Of a DNA stretch of 6,979 nt, positions 1 to 5,810 are shown piece by piece. The notes under the pieces were generated by a model, which saw only the letters and a list, made by a program, of their open reading frames with translations, was not told where the DNA came from and did not search any database. Source of the DNA: an uncultured Bacilli bacterium (GTDB taxonomy: Bacteria > Bacillota_I > Bacilli_A > RF39 > UBA660); assembly GCA_947588795.1 (NCBI GenBank), contig CANPZJ010000041.1, positions 1-6,979 on the forward strand. Reading direction: 5' to 3'. Position numbers and translations under genes: made by a program. Position 1 is the first letter of the stretch; each line of letters starts with the position of its first letter.

Positions 1-188
1 TAATTGTTACAATCTATGGTTATATAATTGCTTATGGTAAATTAAATGGTCATTTAATAACTGATTTAATTCCATTATTAAGTCCATATAATTTAGTATT
101 CTATGTTTCTTTAATTATTGCAGGGCTAGGAGCAGTTATTGGTATGATAGGTAGTCTCCTTGCAGTTAGAAAGTATTTGAAAATATGA
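1..188 (+). CDS. ftsX: Cell-division protein FtsX, C-terminal end (5' truncated by window)
   Basis: Frame 3 is open from the window edge to a TGA at 186-188 and encodes the last 61 residues of a membrane protein. It shows a hydrophobic segment (FYVSLIIAGLGAVIGMIGSL) followed by a short basic tail, AVRKYLKI. This is the final transmembrane helix and tail typical of FtsX, the permease-like partner of the FtsE ATPase. FtsEX does not transport; it relays ATP hydrolysis across the membrane to peptidoglycan hydrolases at the septum. The assignment rests on the tail pattern plus the next gene, a coiled-coil M23 protein that starts inside this gene's stop (ATGA at 185-188), as expected for an ftsEX-hydrolase operon. 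Another FtsX/MacB-type permease cannot be fully excluded because the 5' part, including any upstream ftsE, is outside the window. Confidence 0.8.
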   Translation, partial: IVTIYGYIIAYGKLNGHLITDLIPLLSPYNLVFYVSLIIAGLGAVIGMIGSLLAVRKYLKI

Positions 189-1396
189 TGAAAAAAAGTG
201 TACTTAATTATTTAAGATTTTCCTTTTTAGTTCTTTTCATAGTAGGTTTTACATCTACTCACTTTGCGGTGCCAGTAATGGCAGCATCTGGGCAAACTTT
301 AGGTGATTTACGTACTCAATTAAAAGAATTACAAAATAAATATTCAACTCAACAAAATAAGAAAAAACAAACTGAAGCAGAAAGAAATGCTAATATTAAG
401 AAAAGAAATCAAGCTGAAAATGAATTAGAAGATACAAAAGCTAAAATAACAAGTTTAACAGATGAAATTGAAAAAACTAATCAAGATATAGATACAGTAA
501 AAGCTGAATCAGAAGAATTATTAAGATTATATCAACAATTAGAATCAGATAATATTTATTTATCATATATAACTGGCGCTTCAACAATTACTGATATGAT
601 TATGCGAATGGATGCAGTTAGTCAACTTACTGATGCTAATCAAAGTAAATTAGATGAGTTAGAATTACTAATTAAAAGTAATGAAAAATTAAGTAAGGAA
701 CTTGATAAATATGAAGGTGAACTAGGTGATAAAATTATTGCCTATGAAGCGAGTGTTGATGCCTTAAATGGTGAGATAGAAGAATTAGAAGAAGGTACGG
801 TTTCCTTAGATAAACAAATAACTTCATTAAAAGAATCCATAAAATCTTATGAAGATTTAGGTTGTAAAGATTCTGATGTATTAATAGTTTGTTCAAAGGC
901 TGCTCAAAATAATAGTGAATGGTTAAGGCCAGTATCAAAGGCTAAAATAACATCTCTTTATGGAAAAAGAAAAAGCCCAACTGCTGGTGCAAGTTCTAAC
1001 CATAAAGGTATCGATATGGGAGTTGCTGAAGGAACTAAAGTTTATGCAACCGCTGCTGGTACCGTTGGAGCAATAGTTAGAAAATCATCTTGTGGTGGTA
1101 ATATGGTTTATATTTGGGCTTATGTTAACGGTAAACCTTATACTTATGTATTTATGCATTTAAAAGAAATTTTAGTTTCAGTTGGTGAAGTTGTTACTAC
1201 TGAAACAGTTGTAGCCTTATCTGGTGGTGGAAAATCAACCGCATCTAAATATGGTGGATATGATAGATGTACAACTGGAGCCCATCTTCATTATGGTCTA
1301 GCCTCAGGTGGTTTCTATAATAGTTCAAACTTTAATTCTCATACTATTAATCCACCAGGATACCCAGGCTTATATCAATGGTTCTATACAAGATAA
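185..1396 (+). CDS. Exported coiled-coil M23 (LytM) murein hydrolase / hydrolase activator, EnvC/PcsB-like
   Basis: The 403-residue protein begins with a signal peptide: basic MMKKSVLNYLR, a hydrophobic core, and a likely signal peptidase I site after VMA (residue 33). Residues about 37-225 are a long charged coiled coil, interrupted near 123-150 by a less charged segment of the kind seen in the EnvC, PcsB and CwlO hairpins. Residues about 245-403 form an M23 domain. The zinc-ligand motifs are intact: H273 and D277 in NHKGIDMG, and H369 in the HLH motif (H367, H369), with H325 as a further conserved histidine. It may therefore be an active endopeptidase, unlike EnvC itself, whose LytM domain is degenerate. 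The start (ATG ATG, 185/188) overlaps the ftsX stop by 4 nt with only a weak SD, indicating translational coupling. The inferred role is FtsEX-controlled septal peptidoglycan cleavage. The exported part has exactly four cysteines (227, 236, 303, 362). Confidence 0.88.
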   Translation: MMKKSVLNYLRFSFLVLFIVGFTSTHFAVPVMAASGQTLGDLRTQLKELQNKYSTQQNKKKQTEAERNANIKKRNQAENELEDTKAKITSLTDEIEKTNQDIDTVKAESEELLRLYQQLESDNIYLSYITGASTITDMIMRMDAVSQLTDANQSKLDELELLIKSNEKLSKELDKYEGELGDKIIAYEASVDALNGEIEELEEGTVSLDKQITSLKESIKSYEDLGCKDSDVLIVCSKAAQNNSEWLRPVSKAKITSLYGKRKSPTAGASSNHKGIDMGVAEGTKVYATAAGTVGAIVRKSSCGGNMVYIWAYVNGKPYTYVFMHLKEILVSVGEVVTTETVVALSGGGKSTASKYGGYDRCTTGAHLHYGLASGGFYNSSNFNSHTINPPGYPGLYQWFYTR

Positions 1397-1402
1397 CAAA
1401 TT

Positions 1403-1435
1403 AAAATCTGTGATAAAAATATCTCAGATTTTTTT
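1403..1435 (+). terminator. Intrinsic terminator after the ftsX-M23 operon
   Basis: The arms are AAAATCTG (1403-1410) and CAGATTTT (1425-1432), extended inward past one T/T mismatch by GATA (1412-1415) and TATC (1420-1423), with an AAAA loop. The right arm runs directly into a T tract (through 1435). It begins 6 nt after the M23 stop codon and should end transcription of the division operon. Confidence 0.88.
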
Positions 1436-1525
1436 AAAATTCGCATTACTATTAGGGGTATATTATAATAATCTTATAATAGAAAAGAGTTAAAAAGAAG
1501 AAATAAATTAAAAAGCAAAAAATAT

Positions 1526-1566
1526 ATATTCCGAAAAAAATAAAAAAATTGATTTTTTCGGAATAT
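1526..1566. repeat. Perfect 14-bp inverted repeat overlapping the ATPase promoter
   Basis: ATATTCCGAAAAAA (1526-1539) is exactly complementary to TTTTTTCGGAATAT (1553-1566), with a 13-nt AT-only spacer apart from one G. The right arm fills most of the interval between the proposed -35 (1549-1554) and -10 (1571-1576) boxes. No T tract follows on the + strand, so it is not an ordinary terminator of the upstream operon. Its position fits an operator for a dimeric repressor, possibly autoregulatory. A hairpin acting in RNA, or a leftward terminator, are alternatives; the - strand continuation is T-rich, but no leftward gene is present. Confidence 0.75.
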
Positions 1567-1576
1567 GCTGTATAAT
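1549..1576 (+). promoter_or_regulatory. Promoter of the AAA ATPase gene
   Basis: A perfect -10 box TATAAT (1571-1576) lies 16 nt downstream of TTGATT (1549-1554, 4 of 6 consensus bases). Transcription would start near 1583, leaving a leader of only about 14 nt that just contains the SD GGTGAT (1585-1590), 6 nt before the ATG at 1597. The AT-richness of the region limits certainty about the -35 box. Confidence 0.6.
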
Positions 1577-1596
1577 AATTATATGGTGATTTATTT

Positions 1597-2802
1597 ATGA
1601 AGTTAATTAAACGAGAAATGTATTTAAATAAATTGATTAATGTAGTTGGAACGCCTGATATAAAAGTTATAACCGGAATAAGGCGCTCTGGCAAATCAAA
1701 ACTTTTAGAATCATTTAAAAAATATATTGAAGAAAATATTAATAACTATAATATTATTCACATAAATTATAATTTAAAAAAATTTGCTGATTTAAAGGAT
1801 GATCAAAAATTATATGATTATGTTGACAATAATTATAGTGCCAAAAAGCATAATTTTGTTTTAATAGATGAAATTCAAATGTGTAAAAATTTTGAAAATG
1901 TTATAAATTGGCTTCATGCTGAAGAAAAATATGACATTTATATTACTGGTTCAAATGCTTTTTTATTAAGTAGTGATTTAGCCACACTTTTTACTGGGAG
2001 AACATTTCCTATTGAGTTATTTCCATTTTCACTTAAGGAATTTATGAAATATTATAATTATGATGATATTGATATAGCTTTTGATAAATATGTTATTAAT
2101 GGTGGCATGCCAGGTTCTTATGTTTATAATAATCAAAATGATAAATATAAATATATTGAAGATGTCTATAATACACTGATTATAAGAGATATTAAGAAAA
2201 AATATAATATTAGAAACGAAAAAATTTTAAATAATTTAGGTAATTTTTTAATGGATAATATTTCTAATATTACATCAACTTTAAGCATTACTAAAAAACT
2301 TAATTCTCAAAAAGATTATATAACTGATAAAACTTTAAAAAAATATATTGATTATTTTTGTAATGCATTTGCTTTTTATAAAATAGGAAGATTTGATATA
2401 AGAGGGAAAAAATATTTAAATTCTTTAGATAAATATTATTTAGCAGATCATTCTTTTAGATATGCTATATTAGGTATAACGAATATAGATTATGGAAGAG
2501 TTTATGAAAATATAGTAGTAATGGAATTACTAAGGAGAGGTTATGAAGTGTATGTTGGAACTTTATATGATAAAGAAATAGATTTCATAGCTCAAAAAAG
2601 AAATGAAAAAATATATATTCAAGTATCTAGCAATATTGGTGATAATTTAGAAAACGAAACTTTTAAACGAGAAGTAGAGCCTTTACTAAAAATCAAAGAT
2701 GCATATCCAAAAATATTAATTGCTAGAACCAGACATGATGATTATACTTATGAAGGAGTAATAATTAAAGATATTGCTAACTGGTTAGTAAATGATAAAT
2801 AA
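1597..2802 (+). CDS. AAA_14 / DUF4143-type ATPase (COG1373-like), accessory
   Basis: The 401-residue protein has a Walker A motif GIRRSGKS (27-34), a Walker B FVLIDEIQ (87-94) and a sensor-like TGSNA (117-121). The segment after it, with FTGRT and LFPFSLKEF (to about 149), together with GGMPGS (169-174), is characteristic of the AAA_14 plus DUF4143 family. The C-terminal part, about 300-400, has YENIVVMELLRRGYEV, KEIDFIA (326-332) and YIQVS (340-344). This resembles the PD-(D/E)XK-like fold that ends many members, here with QVS where an active nuclease would have ExK. The length is normal for the family. These ATPases are widespread, variable between strains and mostly of unknown role; mobility or defence roles are only suggestions. 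It is a single-gene unit with its own promoter and probable terminator, and by eye it looks even more A/T-biased than the M23 gene, consistent with acquisition. SD GGTGAT (1585-1590) supports this ATG. Confidence 0.87.
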   Translation: MKLIKREMYLNKLINVVGTPDIKVITGIRRSGKSKLLESFKKYIEENINNYNIIHINYNLKKFADLKDDQKLYDYVDNNYSAKKHNFVLIDEIQMCKNFENVINWLHAEEKYDIYITGSNAFLLSSDLATLFTGRTFPIELFPFSLKEFMKYYNYDDIDIAFDKYVINGGMPGSYVYNNQNDKYKYIEDVYNTLIIRDIKKKYNIRNEKILNNLGNFLMDNISNITSTLSITKKLNSQKDYITDKTLKKYIDYFCNAFAFYKIGRFDIRGKKYLNSLDKYYLADHSFRYAILGITNIDYGRVYENIVVMELLRRGYEVYVGTLYDKEIDFIAQKRNEKIYIQVSSNIGDNLENETFKREVEPLLKIKDAYPKILIARTRHDDYTYEGVIIKDIANWLVNDK

Positions 2803-2861
2803 TTTCCATTTAGGCCAAATATATAAATACTTAACTTATTTAATTAAAACAAAACAAAAAT

Positions 2862-2895
2862 AAAAAATAGTCTAATATTGTTGGCTAGTTTTTTT
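2862..2895 (+). terminator. Probable intrinsic terminator after the ATPase gene
   Basis: TAGTC (2868-2872) can pair with GGCTA (2883-2887), including one U-G pair, around a 10-nt loop. The run of A before it (2862-2867) can pair with the T tract after it (2889-2895), leaving one bulged G at 2888. The short GC-poor stem is weak, but the seven-T run and the position about 60 nt after the ATPase stop make a terminator likely. Confidence 0.5.
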
Positions 2896-2909
2896 AAAAG
2901 TGTTAAAAT
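2881..2909 (+). promoter_or_regulatory. Candidate promoter of the yvcK-whiA-truA operon
   Basis: TTGGCT (2881-2886, 4 of 6 consensus) and TAAAAT (2904-2909, 5 of 6) are separated by 17 nt and lie just before yvcK. The -35 overlaps the right arm of the proposed terminator. TATTAT at 2925-2930 is a competing -10 without a good -35. The operon needs a promoter in this gap if the upstream terminator works; the exact choice is uncertain. Confidence 0.35.
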
Positions 2910-2938
2910 AGTTAATAGTTTAAATATTATTTATAAGT

Positions 2939-2945
2939 AGGTGAT
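2939..2945 (+). promoter_or_regulatory. Ribosome binding site that decides the yvcK start (TTG at 2950)
   Basis: AGGTGAT (2939-2945) matches the GGAGGTGATC consensus, as does GGTGAT before the ATPase gene. It contains the GTG at 2941 that would give the longest reading frame. A start codon inside its own SD is implausible, and the in-frame TTG at 2950 lies 4 nt downstream. The protein would then begin MKKIVIFGGGSG, matching the usual YvcK N-terminus. Confidence 0.7.
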
Positions 2946-2949
2946 TAAT

Positions 2950-3918
2950 TTGAAAAAAATTGTTATATTTGGTGGAGGAAGTGGTCTTTCACAATTACTT
3001 AAAGGATTAAGATTGTTTCCAATAGATGTTACAGCAGTTGTATCAGTAGCGGATAATGGCGGTAGTACCGGAAGAGTACGTAAAGATTACAATATTCCGG
3101 CTGTTGGTGATTTAACAAAAGTATTACTATCTATGAGTGAATGTGATAATGATATAAGGGAACTTATGAATTATCGTTTTACTAAATCAAAATCACTTGG
3201 TAATCATTCTATTAAAAATTTGTTATTAACAGCTCTTTTGGATTTAAAAGGTAATTTTGATACGTCTCTACCAATTTTAGCTAAAGTTTTAGATGTTAAA
3301 GGAACAGTTCTTCCTTTGACTGAAGATAATGTTGATTTAGTAGGCATATTAGAAAATGGTAAAAAAATAGTCGGTGAAGAACAAATAACTAAATCTAAAC
3401 ATAAAATAACAGAAATTGCTTATTCTAATGATATAACAGTAAATCCCAAAGTAATTGAGGCAGTTAAAAAAGCTGATTTAATTATATTATCTTCTGGTAG
3501 TTTAATTACAAGTATTATTCCGCATTTATTAAATAATACTTTAAATAACGCTATTAAAAATAGTAAAGTAAAAGTTATGTACATTTGTAATTTATTTACG
3601 CAACCTGGTGAAACTGATGATTATAAAGTAAGTGATCATATTAAATTATTAGAAAGTTATTTAGGTAAAAATACTATAGATATAGTTATTGCTAATAATG
3701 CTAAAATGAATTCAGAATTAGTTAAGAAATATTCTAAGAAAGAACAAAAAGATCCAGTAGAATTAGACTCTGAAACATTAGAGAAAATGCATAAATATGT
3801 AGTTGCGGATAAATTATATACAGTAGAAGATAATGTTTACAGGCATGATTCTTTAAAAACTGGTTACTTAGTATTTTCTTATTTAATGGACGGCGTTAAA
3901 AATGACCTTCACAACTAG
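2950..3918 (+). CDS. yvcK: YvcK/GlmR-family (CofD-like) gluconeogenesis and wall-precursor factor
   Basis: The protein is 322 residues from the TTG start. It shows the family's nucleotide-sugar-binding N-terminus IFGGGSGLSQLLKGL, the signature VSVADNGGSTGRVRK, then GDLTKVLLSM, a GNHSIKN motif (GNH near 80-85) and late NLFTQPGETDDYKVSDH. All are hallmarks of YvcK (UPF0052; GlmR in B. subtilis, CuvA in Listeria). In characterised Bacillota this cytoplasmic protein binds UDP-GlcNAc and adjusts carbon flow into peptidoglycan precursors, including stimulation of GlmS. The end overlaps whiA by 17 nt. The conserved cluster is rapZ-yvcK-whiA, but rapZ is not found just upstream here: the AAA ATPase gene occupies that side. 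The residue after VAD is N rather than the D seen in B. subtilis, a mild difference. A longer GTG start at 2941 is disfavoured because it sits inside the SD. Confidence 0.93.
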   Translation: MKKIVIFGGGSGLSQLLKGLRLFPIDVTAVVSVADNGGSTGRVRKDYNIPAVGDLTKVLLSMSECDNDIRELMNYRFTKSKSLGNHSIKNLLLTALLDLKGNFDTSLPILAKVLDVKGTVLPLTEDNVDLVGILENGKKIVGEEQITKSKHKITEIAYSNDITVNPKVIEAVKKADLIILSSGSLITSIIPHLLNNTLNNAIKNSKVKVMYICNLFTQPGETDDYKVSDHIKLLESYLGKNTIDIVIANNAKMNSELVKKYSKKEQKDPVELDSETLEKMHKYVVADKLYTVEDNVYRHDSLKTGYLVFSYLMDGVKNDLHN

Positions 3919-4807
3919 ATTAAAAGAAGAAATTAGTAAACTTGATAATAATGAAATAGAAGCAAGATGTATTCTAGATGCTTTTTTGCGTTATAATTCT
4001 TCGATAAAGGATAATATTACTATAACTTTAGAAAATGCTTCTGTTACTAGATTTATTTATAAAATTATCAAAGAATTTCTAGGAGTATCACCTAAAATAA
4101 TAGTAAGAGTGCAAAAAAGATTTAGAGTTAAACAAATATATATTTTAGAAATAAATGAAAAAGTAGATTTTATTAAAAATGCAATTGATTTAAATAGTTT
4201 ACCAATTTTAGATAGTGATGAAGAAAAAATTGCTTTTTTAAAAGGTGCTTTCCTTGGTATAGGTAATGTTTCTAATCCTAAAACTAGTGGTTATCATTTA
4301 GAATTTATTTTAGATAATAAAAAAGATGCTACCTATATCGAAAATCTACTTAATTATTTTAGATTAAATGCTAAAGTTATTAAAAGAAACTATAAATATA
4401 TTACTTATATTAAAATGAGTGAGTCGATAAGTGATTTAATTAAGATGTTTAAAGCCATTAATTCTTTATTTGAATTTGAAGATATCCGTATTTATCGTGA
4501 TCATAAAAATATGGTTAATCGTCTTAATAATTGTGAACTTGCTAATCAAGAAAAGTCGATTAAAAGTGGTTTAAATCAACTTGAAGATATCAAATATTTA
4601 GAAGATAATGATTTAATAAGTTTACTTGATGAACACATTGCTTTAGTTATATCTTATAGAAAGAAATATCCTGATGTATCTTTAGCAGAACTTGCTAACA
4701 TTATAAGTATGGAAACTGATTATCAAGTAGGTAAGTCAGGAATTAATCATCACTTTAGAAAAATAAAAGCCATTAAAGAAAATCATATCAAAAATAAGGA
4801 GAAATAA
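3902..4807 (+). CDS. whiA: DNA-binding protein WhiA
   Basis: The 301-residue protein begins MTFTTRLKEEISK, like other WhiA proteins. The central LAGLIDADG-homing-endonuclease-like domain (about 105-205) includes FLKGAFLGIGNVSNPKTSGY (113-132) and HLEF. The conserved linker has NRLNNCELAN (206-215), and the C-terminal helix-turn-helix (about 258-292) contains SLAELANII and VGKSGINHHFRKI. WhiA is a sporulation regulator in Streptomyces; in Bacillus it is nucleoid-associated and influences division and chromosome segregation. The endonuclease fold is non-catalytic in the family. The ATG lies within yvcK, and upstream there is only a weak GGACGGCG-type SD (3888-3895), so translation is probably coupled to yvcK. 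The stop TAA shares its last A with the next gene's ATG (TAATG). Confidence 0.95.
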   Translation: MTFTTRLKEEISKLDNNEIEARCILDAFLRYNSSIKDNITITLENASVTRFIYKIIKEFLGVSPKIIVRVQKRFRVKQIYILEINEKVDFIKNAIDLNSLPILDSDEEKIAFLKGAFLGIGNVSNPKTSGYHLEFILDNKKDATYIENLLNYFRLNAKVIKRNYKYITYIKMSESISDLIKMFKAINSLFEFEDIRIYRDHKNMVNRLNNCELANQEKSIKSGLNQLEDIKYLEDNDLISLLDEHIALVISYRKKYPDVSLAELANIISMETDYQVGKSGINHHFRKIKAIKENHIKNKEK

Positions 4808-5256
4808 TGAAAGAAACAAGTGTTACCATTATTAGTACTAATATAAATAAGCATATACTAGATAATTATAAAGATTATCACGTAGTAGATCAAAAATTTA
4901 AAATAGATGAATTACTTCAATATAAAAAAGTAATATTTTTTAATGTGCTTCATTATTATGATGATGAAAAAATAAAAGAGATATTTAAAACTTTAGAAGA
5001 TAATAACGTTAAATATATAAACTTTACTAATAATATAGAAGAAGCATTATATACATCTTATTTAATTATTTATGATGATAAGAAAATATTAGTGGAAGGT
5101 GTAACTGATGAAGTTTTAAAATGTGAAAAATTAATTAAAAAAGTTGGTTTAAATTTACCTTTTATTACCGAGTTATCTCTTCTTTTAAAAGATTATGATT
5201 TAGTAAATAAAGTATATAAAGATAATGCATCTTTAAAAGGTGCCTTATGGAAATAA
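4807..5256 (+). CDS. Degenerate EcfA1-like ABC-ATPase remnant protein, no Walker A (149 aa)
   Basis: By eye, residues about 40-149 follow the C-terminal half of an ECF-transporter ATPase of the EcfA1 type. KKVIFFNVLHYYDDEKIKEI (40-59) falls where KILIFDEPTSMLDPQGR-type Walker B and D-loop sequence would be. Then come FTNNIEEA (73-80) for the THNMEEA H-switch, KKILVEGVTDEVL (92-104) for the KGKI..EGTP.E strand-turn, and KKVGLNLPFITELSLLLK (111-128) for the EcfA1 tail motif of the form IGLDVPF. The Walker B Asp and Glu are replaced by F45 and N46, and the switch His by N75. The first about 130 residues of a normal ATPase (Walker A, Q-loop, LSGGQ) are absent, and residues 1-39 are unrecognised. 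ATP hydrolysis is therefore not expected. SD AAGGAG (4796-4801) sits 5 nt before the ATG, which overlaps the whiA stop. The last 10 nt overlap the next gene. The present role is unknown; homology is inferred without a database search. Confidence 0.7.
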   Translation: MKETSVTIISTNINKHILDNYKDYHVVDQKFKIDELLQYKKVIFFNVLHYYDDEKIKEIFKTLEDNNVKYINFTNNIEEALYTSYLIIYDDKKILVEGVTDEVLKCEKLIKKVGLNLPFITELSLLLKDYDLVNKVYKDNASLKGALWK

Positions 5257-5810
5257 GAAAGTTATTAAATGAATCAGGTATTCTTGGAGTTATTTCAACT
5301 TACCAAAGTAAATTAACTAAATTTAAGACACTTTCAGATTTAAATATTCCAAATGTTGAAAAAGCTTTAAAAATAGTTAGATTAAATGAGAGTATTTTAA
5401 ATAAAAAATATGAAGATTTAACTATAAGTGAATTATGGAAGATAGAGTTAATTACTAAACTAAGAGAAAAAGTAATTATTGTTGGTAATTTATCTTTATC
5501 TCTAAATAATCAAGATATTGAATATATGCAAAAATTATTTAAGAAATTAAATCGTGATTTTCATAAACAAATTATTATAATAGATAATGATGTTAAGGTA
5601 TTCTTTAATTTAGCCAAAACTATAATGGTTATTAGAAACCATGAAATAGTGTATAAAACAAATGATTTTTATGATGATAATTTATATAAATATGCTAAAA
5701 TTCCTAAAATAATTGAATTTGTTAAATTTGTTAATCAAGATAAGAAAAGAATTAATAAGACTACTGATATTCATGAACTTATTAAAGATATTTATCGGAG
5801 TGTATCATGA
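5247..5810 (+). CDS. Degenerate EcfA2-like ABC-ATPase remnant protein, no Walker A (187 aa)
   Basis: The whole protein aligns by eye with EcfA2 from just before the Q-loop to the C-terminus. MEIRKLLNESGILGVISTYQ (1-20) stands for LRKKVGLVFQFP, and NVEKALKIVRLNES (36-49) for the helical-domain VEKALE.VGL. YEDLTISELWKIELI (55-69) stands for the FELSGGQ signature, KVIIVGNLSLSLNNQDI (75-91) for VLVLDEPTAGLDPRGR, and IIIIDNDVKVF (109-119) for ILVTHSMEDA. TIMVIRNHEIV (125-135) stands for the following strand and KGxI turn. IPKIIEF (152-158) matches the LPxxxxF tail of EcfA2. Signature, Walker B Asp/Glu and switch His are all replaced, and about 90 N-terminal residues with Walker A are missing. The frame is clean with no disruption. 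SD AAAAGG (5235-5240) precedes the ATG, which overlaps the upstream gene by 10 nt; the stop overlaps truA as ATGA. A non-catalytic or structural role, perhaps as a partner of the preceding protein, is inference. Confidence 0.7.
   Translation: MEIRKLLNESGILGVISTYQSKLTKFKTLSDLNIPNVEKALKIVRLNESILNKKYEDLTISELWKIELITKLREKVIIVGNLSLSLNNQDIEYMQKLFKKLNRDFHKQIIIIDNDVKVFFNLAKTIMVIRNHEIVYKTNDFYDDNLYKYAKIPKIIEFVKFVNQDKKRINKTTDIHELIKDIYRSVS

Noticed and set aside
735..938. 67-codon open frame on the - strand
   Set aside because: It lies wholly inside the M23 gene's coiled-coil region, is Leu/His-rich shadow sequence, and has no SD or family resemblance.
1475..1480. TATAAT that might start a small RNA ending at the 1526-1566 hairpin
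   Set aside because: There is no acceptable -35 at 16-18 nt upstream, and the hairpin lacks a following T tract on the + strand.
1308..1493. 61-codon + strand frame crossing the M23 gene end
   Set aside because: It is out of frame with the M23 gene, runs through the terminator hairpin, has no SD and translates to low-complexity hydrophobic sequence.
1526..1566. The inverted repeat as ends of a transposon or MITE
   Set aside because: The arms are only 13 nt apart, there is no flanking target duplication, and no second copy is seen in the window.
1452..1694. 80-codon - strand frame opposite the ATPase start and promoter
   Set aside because: It overlaps the ATPase N-terminus and the palindrome, and its product is a Phe/Ile/Tyr run from AT-rich DNA; no promoter or SD supports it. 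Long spurious frames are common on complementary A/T-rich DNA.
4807..5810. The two relic genes as a single frameshifted ATPase
   Set aside because: Each carries its own Walker-B-like strand, H-switch region and distinct C-terminal tail (EcfA1-type IGLDVPF-like versus EcfA2-type LPxxxxF), so they descend from two ATPases rather than halves of one.
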